From positions 1-64,000 of the forward strand of contig JAXHMK010000016.1 in NCBI GenBank assembly GCA_034521495.1: 64,000 nt of DNA, read 5' to 3'. Source of the stretch: Balneolaceae bacterium. GTDB taxonomy: Bacteria; Bacteroidota; Rhodothermia; Balneolales; Balneolaceae. Positions 8,786 through 17,643 of the stretch are shown one piece after another (position 1 is the first letter of the stretch; each line of letters opens with the position of its first letter). The notes under the pieces were generated by a model. The model saw only the letters and a program-made list of their open reading frames with translations. It made no database searches and had not been told where the DNA came from. The position numbers and the translations under genes were made by a program.

Positions 8786-9532
8786 ATGGAGTTTCCACTT
8801 TACCTGCTACTGCTGTTTTTATTGATTGCCTTTATTTATGGATCTGTCGGCCATGGCGGCGCTTCGGGTTACATAGCTGTACTTACGCTCACCGGTTACT
8901 TTTCTCCGGAACTGGTTCCCGTGGTGTTGATCCTCAATATCCTGGTATCATCCATCGCGCTTTATAACTACGGCAGCCGCGGACATTTTGAGTGGTCCCT
9001 ATTTTGGCCGTTTGCAGTGACGTCAATCCCCGCTGCTTTTTTAGGCGGATATGTTACTGTAGGTGCCAATCTGTTTTTCACGATTGTCGGTATGGTTCTT
9101 TTATTAATGGCGGGAATCGTCTTCTTGAGAACCTTGAAAAAAGAAGAAATAGAGCAAAACAAACCGGTTTATATTCCTGTCGCGCTACTCTCAGGTTTGG
9201 TTATCGGATTTACTTCGGGACTGATTGGTGTGGGCGGCGGTATTTTTCTAACTCCGTTTATGCTCTTCCTTGGCTGGGGAAAATTGAAAAATATTGCGGC
9301 TGTAAGCGCACTTTTTATTCTTGTCAATTCAACCAGCGGAATCATTGGCCATGCGGTTTCAACACAGATACAGTGGCCTCTGGCTCTCTACTTCGTCATC
9401 CCTGTCGTGGTTGGCGGTTTTATCGGTTCCCGTTTTGGCGTAAAATCGGTGAAGGCGTATTACATCCAATATTTGCTCTCCATCGTCTTGCTGATCGCAG
9501 GCATTAAAATGCTTGCACAGTATGCGTTTTAA
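8786..9532 (+). CDS. TauE/SafE-family (TSUP) transporter
   Basis: The 248-residue protein has about eight hydrophobic segments and the duplicated glycine motif of the TSUP family: YGSVGHGGASGYIAVL near residues 18-33 and SGLIGVGGGIFLTPF near 146-160. Family members move sulfite, sulfoacetate or other sulfur-containing anions across the inner membrane. It is 28 bases after the CMD gene and upstream of the thioredoxin-rhodanese pair, so a sulfur or thiol link within the arsenic island is plausible. Substrate unknown. Confidence 0.85.
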   Translation: MEFPLYLLLLFLLIAFIYGSVGHGGASGYIAVLTLTGYFSPELVPVVLILNILVSSIALYNYGSRGHFEWSLFWPFAVTSIPAAFLGGYVTVGANLFFTIVGMVLLLMAGIVFLRTLKKEEIEQNKPVYIPVALLSGLVIGFTSGLIGVGGGIFLTPFMLFLGWGKLKNIAAVSALFILVNSTSGIIGHAVSTQIQWPLALYFVIPVVVGGFIGSRFGVKSVKAYYIQYLLSIVLLIAGIKMLAQYAF

Positions 9533-9680
9533 AGCGTGAGTTTGGTGGTCGTAACCAATCACGGATTTAAACAACTTTGAGGCTGCTTCCAAAAAGGAAC
9601 TAATATGTTTCACAGTCAAAGTAATGTTAAGCAGTTCTATAAACATTTGATAATTGAGCAGAGACAAGCAACAAGCAAAA

Positions 9681-9763
9681 AAGCCCTGAAAAGGGCTTAA
9701 GCATAACATCAGGCATCGCCCTATGGTCGAAGTTGGCAGGCATTCGCCGCCCATTCAGGGCTT
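9681..9763. repeat. Intergenic palindromic element with terminator-like hairpin
   Basis: AAGCCCTGAAAAGGGCTT (9681-9698) is a perfect hairpin with an A-run on its left, so on the minus strand it looks like a rho-independent terminator. It pairs at a distance with GCCCATTCAGGGCTT (9749-9763). GGGGCAGCAGCCCC follows at 9788-9801. Bacteroidota intergenic regions often carry GGGC-rich palindromes of this kind. The rest of the 9533-10047 gap holds only the operators listed next. Confidence 0.45.
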
Positions 9764-9969
9764 ATATCAGTCAAGCCGCTGGCTTCACAGGGGCAGCAGC
9801 CCCATATGCGCTAATTTATCAAAATGGAATAATGAAGCCTTGTCATTCGCAGCAGACCTTTCTCCATTTTGTGAAAGCTTGAGCTAATGTGGTTTCAGCT
9901 CAAATAAATATTTCTCAGCCCAAAACTTCCCTGATGATCGCTGAATAGATAAAAACAATCAAGCTATTA

Positions 9970-10013
9970 ATCGCAAAATTACGATAAATGGGTAATTGTT
10001 CGTATATTTACGA
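9970..10013 (+). promoter_or_regulatory. Two putative ArsR-type operators before the thioredoxin gene
   Basis: ATCGCAAAATTACGAT (9970-9985) differs by one arm base from the symmetric form of the 3145-3160 site. TCGTATATTTACGA (10000-10013) is a second, looser copy. They lie 35-78 bases before the start of the 10048 gene, a position that suits repression of the thioredoxin-rhodanese-arsP-MOSC run by ArsR. Inference from sequence only. Confidence 0.5.
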
Positions 10014-10047
10014 TGAAATTAAAAATCACAAACATAGTTAAACAGAC

Positions 10048-10284
10048 ATGAAAAAAATAAAAATTCTTGGCCCCGGTTGCCCGAAATGTAAAACCACCTA
10101 TCAAAATGTGTTGACAGCCTTAGAGAACACAGGTATTCAGGCGGATGTGGAGAAAGTAGAAGACATGGAAGAGATGTTAAAATACAACGTATTAACAACT
10201 CCTGTGCTGCTCATTGACGACACAATTCACATTAAGGGACGAGTGGCCCAGGTAAGTGAAATCAAAAAATTATTGGAACAGTAA
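10048..10284 (+). CDS. Small thioredoxin-like redox protein (CPKC)
   Basis: The 78-residue protein belongs to the redox-active disulfide protein 2/TM0996 family of minimal thioredoxins. It opens MKKIKILGPGCPKCKTTYQNV, with the CxxC at about residues 11-14, and the cis-proline loop is TTPVLLID. It is a cytosolic dithiol protein. Such proteins often sit beside ArsP-type permeases, where a reductant for a metalloid or for the permease cysteines would make sense. It starts the second arsenic transcript unit, after two putative ArsR sites. Confidence 0.85.
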   Translation: MKKIKILGPGCPKCKTTYQNVLTALENTGIQADVEKVEDMEEMLKYNVLTTPVLLIDDTIHIKGRVAQVSEIKKLLEQ

Positions 10285-10303
10285 ATAAATCAAGAGAAGC
10301 ACA

Positions 10304-10697
10304 ATGGACACAAGATCAAATAAAAGAAATATGTCCCGGAACGACTCAAACGTGGATTAAAGACGGCGCATTACTGGTTGATGTACGTGAACAGGATGAA
10401 GTTGAACAACTGGCGTTTGATGCGCCAAAAATCATGCACATTCCACTATCTGAGTTTGAAAATCGCTATAACGATATTCCAAAAAATGAGCAGGTAGTGG
10501 TTGTGTGTCGAATAGGAGAAAGAAGCCTGAGAGCTGTTAATTTTCTCATTCACAATGGGTTCGACAACAACCTCGTGGCAAACATGAAATTTGGTCTGGA
10601 TCGCTGGGTTTCAAAGGGTTTTCCAACTGTTGGCGATCCCAAGTTTATTCTTGATGGCAGCATGGGCAATTCTTGCTGCAGTACGTCATCAAATTAA
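10304..10697 (+). CDS. Rhodanese-like sulfurtransferase with Cys-Cys tail (start frameshifted)
   Basis: The frame is open well upstream of the first in-frame ATG (10434) and encodes a good rhodanese N-terminus: WTQDQIKEICPGTTQTW, then GALLVDVREQDEVEQL. The only nearby ATG, at 10304, is one frame off, so a base is probably missing just after it. The active-site loop VVCRIGERS supplies the catalytic Cys. The C-terminus ends GNSCCSTSSN, adding a vicinal Cys pair. About 130 residues in all. Single-domain rhodaneses carry persulfide sulfur; beside thioredoxin and arsP this suggests thiol chemistry on metalloids. Confidence 0.8.
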
Positions 10698-10720
10698 AAA
10701 ATTAGAAGCAGGTTCATACT

Positions 10721-11701
10721 ATGTTTGAATGGATTCAATCATTTGCAGACTGGCTCATCTTTTCCACGATACAATTAAGTCCGGATTCACAGCTTGGAAC
10801 AGCCCTGAACTTTTTTGTATACGATACCATAAAGATACTCATTCTGCTTTTTATCATCGTTTTCCTGATGGGAATCGTAAACGCCTATTTTCCGGTTGAA
10901 CGGCTTCGGTCGTTTCTGCACCGGAAAAAGCTATATGGTTTGGAGTACTTTATCTCAGCACTTTTTGGAGCGGTCACACCTTTTTGCTCCTGTTCGTCCG
11001 TACCTCTGTTTATCGGTTTTGTGCAGGGTGGGATACCGCTGGGCGTAACGTTCGCGTTTTTGATAACCTCACCGCTTGTAAATGAGATCGCAATTGCGAT
11101 GTTCATCGGCATGTTTGGCGTAAAAACCACACTGATATACGCGGGGTCGGGAATTTTGCTGGGTACGTTTGGCGGATGGTTTTTAGGAAAGTTCAATTTA
11201 GAACCCCTGCTTTCTGACTGGGCCAAAAAAATCATTGCGAACTCCAACCAGTCAAATACAGAATATCATGAGGCAGAGGATCCATCGTTTCGGGATCGTC
11301 TGCCCGGAATATCGCGAGAAGCGTGGGAAATTGTCAGCGGTGTTTTGGTTTACATCATAATTGGAATTGGTATTGGTGCTGCCATGCACGGATATGTTCC
11401 TGAAAACTTTTTTGCCACCTATTTGGGCAATGGCGGATGGTGGACTGTGCCGGCTGCGGTAATCCTCGCTGTTCCTATGTACGCTAACGCAGCAGCAATC
11501 GTACCGGTTATTGAAGTCTTCGTAACAAAAGGGATACCGCTCGGAACCGCCCTGGCGTTTATGATGGCAACAGTTGGCTTATCTCTGCCGGAAGGCACAC
11601 TATTGAAAAAAGTGATGACTTTTAAATTAATTGCCATCTTTTTCGGTACCGTTACTCTCTTTATTATTTTTTCCGGTTATGTGTTTAATATGGTATTATA
11701 A
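10721..11701 (+). CDS. arsP: ArsP-type permease (DUF318)
   Basis: The 326-residue membrane protein has about eight segments and the hallmark TPFCSCSSVPLF motif around residues 87-98, plus ITSPLVNEIAIAMF and VPMYANAAAIVPV in the second half. The Cys pair of the FCSC motif is the proposed binding site for trivalent organoarsenicals in characterised ArsP proteins, which export methylarsenite and aromatic arsenicals; other members of this permease family may move other substrates. It is 23 bases after the rhodanese and 3 bases before the MOSC gene. No arsM methyltransferase is visible in this window. Confidence 0.85.
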   Translation: MFEWIQSFADWLIFSTIQLSPDSQLGTALNFFVYDTIKILILLFIIVFLMGIVNAYFPVERLRSFLHRKKLYGLEYFISALFGAVTPFCSCSSVPLFIGFVQGGIPLGVTFAFLITSPLVNEIAIAMFIGMFGVKTTLIYAGSGILLGTFGGWFLGKFNLEPLLSDWAKKIIANSNQSNTEYHEAEDPSFRDRLPGISREAWEIVSGVLVYIIIGIGIGAAMHGYVPENFFATYLGNGGWWTVPAAVILAVPMYANAAAIVPVIEVFVTKGIPLGTALAFMMATVGLSLPEGTLLKKVMTFKLIAIFFGTVTLFIIFSGYVFNMVL

Positions 11702-11704
11702 TAC

Positions 11705-12182
11705 ATGAATTTAAATGGAACAGTTACAGGTATATATATTACACCTGAACCGGAGGGAGAAATTTCGGAGGTTGAGTCGATTGAAGCCGTTGCCGGTGTT
11801 GGCTTAAAAGGCGATCGAAATTATCACAAACAGATAAAACTGCCTGTTGAAGAACGTAAACCTGAGAATGAATGTACGCTGGTCGAAGGGGAATCGGTTG
11901 ATGAGCTTAATCAATCAGGGGAGTTTGGCATCATTCAACCGGGCGATCTCAGAAGAAATCTGGTGACTGAAAAATATCCGTTTAAATGATCTGGTGGGCA
12001 GGGTTTTTACGGTTGGAGAAGTTACTGCCAAAGGGATTGAATTGTGTGAACCCTGCCGCCACCTGGAAAAACTGACCGGGAAAAAGATCATGAAACCATT
12101 GGTTCACAAAGCCGGTTTACGTGCTCAAATTATTCAGGACGGGATGATTCATTCCGGAGATGAAATTAAAGTCAGCCAATAG
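11705..12182 (+). CDS. MOSC-domain protein (one frameshift)
   Basis: The first 94 codons give GVGLKGDRNYHK and ECTLVEGESVDELN and end at 11989. Removing one T from a TTT run near 11984 lets the reading continue as LNDLVGRVFTVGEV, then LCEPCRHLEKLTG and RAQIIQDGMIHSGDEIKV. The CEPC pair holds the conserved MOSC Cys. Full length is about 158 residues, usual for stand-alone MOSC proteins, which are sulfur-carrier domains tied to molybdenum cofactor enzymes. It follows arsP by 3 bases and stands next to moaA. Confidence 0.82.
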
Positions 12183-12189
12183 AGAGATG

Positions 12190-12555
12190 ATCATTTCAAC
12201 TATAAACCCGAGCCAAAGGCTTCCCGATGGGTCAAAATTTTATCTCAAAGTGGCTGTGGATTATACTGCATCGATATTTTCCGTGTCTGTTCACCAAACC
12301 CCGGCAGCTTCTTTTCGCACATTGCTTCGGTCTCTCTTGCTTTACAGATTACAGCACAACTATTCACATCACTTATTCTTTTCATTTCATCCACAAGTTT
12401 TTCATACTCGTCGGGGATTGCTTGGTAAATCCATTCGATTTCGTAGCTTAGTCAATTTGAAAATTATTTTTAGTGCCCGGTCCTGACTTGTCTTCATAGA
12501 TTCCCTTGCTGGCCCGGCCGGAAAAAGTAATGATCCCACTACTAATACGGTCCAT
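12190..12555 (-). pseudogene. MogA/MoaB molybdopterin adenylyltransferase remnant
   Basis: From 12555 leftwards the minus strand encodes MDRISSGIITFSGRASKGIYEDKSG, the start of MogA/MoaB proteins. After frame changes it continues as EIEWIYQAIPDEYEKLVDEM, and then CEKKLPGFGEQ. The glycine-rich TTGGTG segment that binds the pterin should lie between the last two pieces but is missing, so a stretch of roughly 15 codons is deleted. The C-terminus is worn as well. I read it as a true pseudogene, since deletions go beyond one-base errors. It lies opposite to moaA. Confidence 0.6.
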
Positions 12556-12813
12556 ATTTTTCTTATTATAATAATTAATTACCGACAAAAGGTGAGTATC
12601 TTAGAGCTAAAGTTCTCTTAAAACAATTACAGGCTAAACAAAAAAAAGGAAGTTTTTGCTCCAAAGGAATGCCTTCGGCACAAAACCAGTGACTTTGTCT
12701 TTGTTCAAGACCAGTACCCCGGCCAGTGGAGAAAAAATCATATTTACCATACGTGAGGACTTTAATTTCACGATATCGTAGAAATCTTTAAATTTTTGAA
12801 GTCCAATTAACAA

Positions 12814-13773
12814 ATGTTAAAAGACAAACACGGACGCGTTCACAACTATCTGAGAGCTTTCATTAACGGAAAGGTGTAATTTTCGCTGCACCTACTGCAT
12901 GCCGGAAGAGGGAATTGATCTGTCTCCAAAATCACATATCTGCAGCTACGAAGAGCTTCTGCAAATAATTGATACGTTTATTGAATTGGAGTCGATAGAA
13001 TACGCCTTACCGGCGGAGAGCCGCTTGTACGCAAGGATGCCGATCACATTCTTCACGAACTGGGCAAGCGGCCGGTTGAGCTTGCCATCACAACCAACGG
13101 TTTGATCGTGAACCGGTTTATTGATGTGTTTGAATCATGCGGCCTGAGAAATGTGAATGTCAGCCTGGACACGCTGGACGCCGATAAATTCAACCTGATC
13201 ACCCGGCGTTCGGGTTTCGAACATGTGCTTGAAAACATTTATACCCTTGTGGAGCGCGGATTCAATACCAAAATAAACATGGTAGTGATGCGCGGAATGA
13301 ATGAGGAAGAGATCGCGGATTTTGCGGTACTTGCAAAAGACCTTCCGATCATTATCCGCTACATCGAATTTATGCCGTTTGACGGCAACCGCTGGAACAA
13401 CGATAAGATGGTATCGGCAGATGAAATCAGGGATCGCCTTTCGGAGCGATACACTTTAATTCGTGATGAAGATGCTCCACATGACACCACAAAGCACTAC
13501 TCCATCGACGGATTCAAGGGGCAAATCGGGGTCATCAGCTCAATGAGTGAACAGTTTTGTGGAAGCTGCAATCGAATTCGGCTGCTTGCCAACGGCTCCA
13601 TCAAAAACTGCCTGTTTTCCCGTGACGAGACTAATCTTCTGCAACCCTTACGAGACGGCGAAGACCTGAAACCCATCATTAGGGAAGCCCTCTATCACAA
13701 AAAGGCCAAACACGCCGGAATGTTCAATCTGTCCAATCAGAAGAACCGGACGATGACTACAATTGGGGGCTGA
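12814..13773 (+). CDS. moaA: GTP 3',8-cyclase MoaA (frameshifted)
   Basis: MoaA is the radical-SAM enzyme that starts molybdenum cofactor synthesis. From the ATG at 12814 the reading is MLKDKHGRVHNYLR, then after a shift near 12870 TERCNFRCTYCMPEEG, which holds the CxxxCxxC cluster. A second shift near 13000 restores GVDRIRLTGGEPLVRKDADHI. From 13102 the frame is unbroken to the second cluster (CGSCNRIRLLANGS...C) and the family's C-terminal Gly-Gly. About 320 residues. It would supply cofactor for the oxidoreductase at the left edge. Confidence 0.9.
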
Positions 13774-13825
13774 ATTTAAGCGATTGAGGATTATATGCTC
13801 AATCGATTTCTAAATACAATTTTCA

Positions 13826-14476
13826 TTACAAATCATCCGCCCGCTCTCCGGTTGCATGATAGATGATTCGTTCGCAGATATTGGTTACCCGGTCTCCCAT
13901 TCTCTCAATATTATGGGCAACCCAAACAAGATATGTACACTGTGTGATGTTAGAGGGCTTTTCGATCATATACGAGATCAGCTCTCTGTAAACCTGCTGG
14001 TAAAGATCATCGATATCATCGTCCTGGCTGTGGATCATTCGTGCAGATTTGGCATCACGGTTGATATACGCTTTCATGGAGTTTTCAATCATATCCACAG
14101 CAATTTCCTTCATTCTCGGGATATCAATGAGCGATTTCACATGTTTCTCATCGCCAATTAGAATGGTAAGTTTTGAGATGCCCGCTGCATAATCCCCGAT
14201 ACGTTCAAGCTCAGTGATTATATTGAGCAGAGCAATCAGCTCACGTAAATCGGACGCAACAGGCTGCTGTGTGGCAATCAGATGTATGCAGTCTTCCTCG
14301 ATATCCCATCGAATGTTATTGATTTTTTTATCCTCTTTCTTGATCTGTTTAGCTCTCTCTACATCTTTTTCTACAAGAGATTCAATGGACCCATTGATGG
14401 AGTCAACCACCATTTCGGCCATTTCATTAAGTTTTCCCTGGAGATCTTTAAGGCTTTCCTGGATTAATGTCGTCAT
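13826..14476 (-). CDS. phoU: PhoU phosphate-signalling protein
   Basis: The 216-residue protein has the duplicated PhoU three-helix unit, with the metal-binding signatures NIITELERIGDYAAGI in the first repeat and WVAHNIERMGDRVTNICER in the second (consensus E/DxxxD). PhoU links PstSCAB transport to the phosphate histidine kinase and limits phosphate uptake. It is the last gene of the minus-strand pst operon, separated from pstB by a 280-base gap filled by a palindromic element. Confidence 0.93.
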   Translation of the reverse strand: MTTLIQESLKDLQGKLNEMAEMVVDSINGSIESLVEKDVERAKQIKKEDKKINNIRWDIEEDCIHLIATQQPVASDLRELIALLNIITELERIGDYAAGISKLTILIGDEKHVKSLIDIPRMKEIAVDMIENSMKAYINRDAKSARMIHSQDDDIDDLYQQVYRELISYMIEKPSNITQCTYLVWVAHNIERMGDRVTNICERIIYHATGERADDL

Positions 14477-14540
14477 TATTTTCTTATTTTAATTGATTAT
14501 TACTCTCTAAACGCTTTTACTGGTTGAGGTTGTTTTGAAG

Positions 14541-14704
14541 AGTGTCCCTCCGCCAGCCGGCGGAGGGCAATGGGGGATGATAAGTACTTGATTTAAGCCA
14601 TTTATTAAAAATTTGGATAAAATCAATACTCATCTGGTCATCCCCCTGCTCACTCCGTTCGCTTTCACCCTTCCCACAAAGTGATCCCTTTGGGAGAAGG
14701 GGGA
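14541..14704. repeat. Composite palindromic element, GGGGGATGA family, copy 1
   Basis: CCCTCCGCCAGCCGGCGGAGGG (two perfect 9-base arms, 14546-14567) is followed by TGGGGGATGA. The mirror TCATCCCCCTG appears about 70 bases on, and then a second hairpin (CCCTTCCCA..TGGGAGAAGGG). Related copies occur at 22640-22695 (half) and 37279-37372. It lies between pstB and phoU and could end or process the pst transcript. Confidence 0.65.
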
Positions 14705-14757
14705 CTGTTTTTCGAAATTTTAATCCAACTGGTAAACGCGTTCTCTAAAGATACAAA

Positions 14758-15514
14758 CTATCCAAACTTACCGGTAATATAATCTTCTGTCTGTTGCTTG
14801 TCAGGACTTGTAAATATTTTTTTTGTATCACCTACCTCAATCAGTTCTCCTTCATAGAAGAAAGCTGTTTTATCGGAAATCCGTGCAGCTTGCTGCATAT
14901 TATGAGTAATCACAATCATCGTTACTTCTTTCTTTAATGTCTGAATCAACTCTTCAATCTTCATTGTTGCCTGCGGATCCAGTGAGCTGGTCGGCTCATC
15001 CATCAGCAAAATCTCCGGTTCAACCGCAAGCGCCCGTGCAATAGACAGACGCTGCTGCTGGCCACCCGACAGGCTTACCGCTGCCGTATTCAGGCGGTCT
15101 TTTACCTCCTCAAAAAGAGCCGCCTGCCTCAGTGCTTTTTCACAAACCTCTTTGAGCAGCGATTTCTCTTTGATGCCCACAAGTTTCAGGCCTGCCACAA
15201 CATTATCATAGATCGACATCGTGGGAAACGGGGTAGGCTTTTGAAAAACCATTCCAATCTTACGCCTCACATTCACCGGGTTCACATCCTCATCGTAGAT
15301 ATTTTTTCCTTCAAACAATACCTTCCCCTCAACTTTCGCTTCGCGGGTAAGATCATGCATGCGATTAAGCGCCCTCAGATAGGTTGTTACCACACCCTGA
15401 AGGGCCAATCAGCGCCGTAACTGACCGGTGTGCCGCGGCAAGCGAAATATCCTTAACCCCGATAACATCGCCATATTTTACCGTTAAATCCTTTGTCTCT
15501 AATTTAAAACTCAT
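14758..15514 (-). CDS. pstB: PstB phosphate ABC transporter ATPase (frameshift in Walker A)
   Basis: The protein starts at 15514 with [16 protein letters not shown]. The Walker A codons read GPSGCG, then one A is missing from the lysine codon, after which the next frame gives [13 protein letters not shown]. The rest is intact: [16 protein letters not shown] signature, [12 protein letters not shown] Walker B and [12 protein letters not shown] with the switch His. Full length is about 252 residues, standard for PstB. A break exactly in the catalytic lysine of a gene otherwise in perfect order argues for a sequencing indel. It energises PstC-PstA. Confidence 0.92.
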
Positions 15515-15558
15515 AGTAAATTAGTAATTCCACTCTGTTAGTATTAAAGCTCCTAAAC

Positions 15559-15592
15559 ACCCGTCTGCACGCTGTTTTTGCGGGCTGACGGG
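15559..15592. repeat. REP-like hairpin R4, copy 1 (pstA-pstB gap)
   Basis: The outer arms CCCGTC and GACGGG and an inner CGC/GCG pair make one strong stem-loop. A near-identical copy lies at 21802-21834. It is in the 170-base gap between pstA and pstB, inside the operon, so it could tune mRNA processing. Confidence 0.7.
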
Positions 15593-15684
15593 TCCGTTGT
15601 ACGTTATCAGACACCAAATGCTCATGTCCAAACGAGCTGACAGGATTGAATAACGTCCACACCCACGAATCATCAAGGTTTAAA

Positions 15685-16560
15685 CTATGATAATTTAACT
15701 TTTCCGAATTTATCTTTTGCTAAAAACCGAGCTATAATAAATGTAATCATTACAATACCAAACAGCACAATTGCCGCCGCCCATCCCATACCATGCCACT
15801 GCTCGTACGGACTAATTGCCAGGCTGTAGAGACGCTGTGGGAGTGTATCCGTTGGACTGAATATAAAACCAAGCCAGCTGTTTGGAAGATAGTTATTGCC
15901 GAACGATGTAAATAAGAGAGGAGCAGCTTCACCGGCAGCGCGCGCAAATGCGAGCAAAACCCCGGTTATTAGTCCGGCTTTTGCCGCCGGCATTACGGTT
16001 GAAATCACCACTCTCCATCTTGGCAGACCCAGCGCAAGGCCTGCTTCCCGAATGGTCCACGGGATAGACTGCAGGGCGCTTTCTGTGGTTCGTGCAATAA
16101 TTGGGAGCATCACTACGGCAAGTGCTACACTTCCGGCTATACCTGAAAATGTGCCCATCGGTTTTACGATCAGTACAAATACAAACAGGCCCTTCAAAAT
16201 GGCGGGCATTCCGTTGAGGGTATCATTCATCAGACGAAGAGAAGGATTCAGCATGTGCTCGGGATATTCACTGAGCATCATACCCGCTCCAATACCTACA
16301 GGAACTGCGATTATTAACGCGAGAGTATCAACTACCACAGTACCGATAATGGTGTGGACTAAACCTGTGGGCGTGTTTTGAATTGCCCTGGCTGGGGATC
16401 CAAGCTCCTCTGTAAAAAACTCATAACTCAGTGCACTAAACCCTTCAATAAAAACGTGAAAAATAATGATGAGAAGCGGCAGCAGAACAATAATAGTTGT
16501 AAAGCTGAGTACTCCTATCATGAGTTTGTCGTGAATTTTCCTGCGTTTCAGGCTTTTCAT
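15685..16560 (-). CDS. pstA: PstA phosphate ABC transporter permease
   Basis: The intact 291-residue permease has six membrane segments and the BPD-transport EAA loop ESALQSIPWTIREAGLALGLPRWRVV. Its N-terminus is MKSLKRRKIHDKLM, and its start overlaps the pstC stop as ATGA. With PstC it forms the channel through which PstS-delivered phosphate enters. It ends with a hydrophobic segment and a short basic tail. Normal length for the family. Confidence 0.93.
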   Translation of the reverse strand: MKSLKRRKIHDKLMIGVLSFTTIIVLLPLLIIIFHVFIEGFSALSYEFFTEELGSPARAIQNTPTGLVHTIIGTVVVDTLALIIAVPVGIGAGMMLSEYPEHMLNPSLRLMNDTLNGMPAILKGLFVFVLIVKPMGTFSGIAGSVALAVVMLPIIARTTESALQSIPWTIREAGLALGLPRWRVVISTVMPAAKAGLITGVLLAFARAAGEAAPLLFTSFGNNYLPNSWLGFIFSPTDTLPQRLYSLAISPYEQWHGMGWAAAIVLFGIVMITFIIARFLAKDKFGKVKLS

Positions 16561-17558
16561 ACGACCTGCCCTCCTCCAATAGAAATTCTTCTTTGAATGT
16601 AGGCTGCCGTTAAATTCACGATCAGGGCAATCAGAAAGAGTACAAACCCGATTGCCATCAGGCTCGAAAGGTGAAGACTTTCTACTGCTTCACGAAATTC
16701 ATTTACGATCACAGAAGGCATTGTGGCACCTGCACCAAAGATAGAAAACGGCAGCGTGTTTTTATTTCCAATTAGCATCGCAACGGCCATGGTTTCACCA
16801 ATCGCCCGGCCAAGGGATAAAATAGCGCCGGCCATAATTCCCCCGCGGGCATAGGGTAGCACAGCCATTCGAATCACTTCCCATCGCGTAGACCCAAGCG
16901 CCCAGGATGCTTCCCGCTGATCTTTTGGAACCGCCTTGATGGCATCCTTTGCGAGAGCTGTGGTGTAGGGAAGTATCATCAGGGCCAAAACGATGGTGGC
17001 TGTTGCCATCCCGTACCCCATCGGATTACCAAGGATCGATACATAGTCGGGATAGTTTGTTTCCGTCCAAAAATAGATGGGTTCATAAATCGTATCACGC
17101 AGCCAGGGTGCAAGGATAAAAATTCCCCAGATTCCAATAACAACACTGGGTATAGCGGCAATTAACCGGACCAGATTGTCAATAATTTCTGACAGCCACC
17201 CGACGCATATTCCGCGGAAAAAATAGCAACCGCTACCGCCGGAAATATCGATATTGCCAGAGCAAGAACACTGGTAACAACAGTTCCCACTATGAAAGGC
17301 CATGCACCAAATACCAGCTGCACGGCAGGATCCCAGGTTGTTTCAGCTATAAATCCAAACAATCCGAATTCATTGAGTGCTAAACTCCCCTCCCAAAAGA
17401 GAACAAGCGCCATCCCGAGCGTTATGAGAATTATGGTAATGCCTAAACGCAACAACAATGGTGGTAAAAATTTTGTCGCCCAGCCAAAGATAGATCCGTT
17501 TTAGAGGCTGAACAGAAAAATCTGATTTTACGCCGTTTTCAGAATCTAATTTTTCCAT
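16557..17558 (-). CDS. pstC: PstC phosphate ABC transporter permease (two frameshifts)
   Basis: The start is at 17558 (MEKLDSENGVKSDF). One shift near 17460 leads into LLLRLGITIILITLGM; a second near 17200 leads into IIDNLVRLIAAIPSVVIGIWGIF. From there the frame runs unbroken through the permease EAA loop (DAIKAVPKDQREASWALGSTRWEVI) to RRISIGGGQVV. The assembled protein of about 333 residues has the long first periplasmic loop typical of PstC. Its stop overlaps the pstA start by four bases. Confidence 0.9.
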
Positions 17559-17643
17559 TGGCCATTTTTCTTTGCTTCAACAATTTGATGACTACCACGC
17601 AGATGTTTCATCCTTCTATTTCAAAATTTTTATGTTTACCAGA

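Noticed and set aside
13856-14161. Plus-strand frames opposite phoU, pstA and lutB
   Set aside because: They are mirror frames of strongly conserved minus-strand genes.
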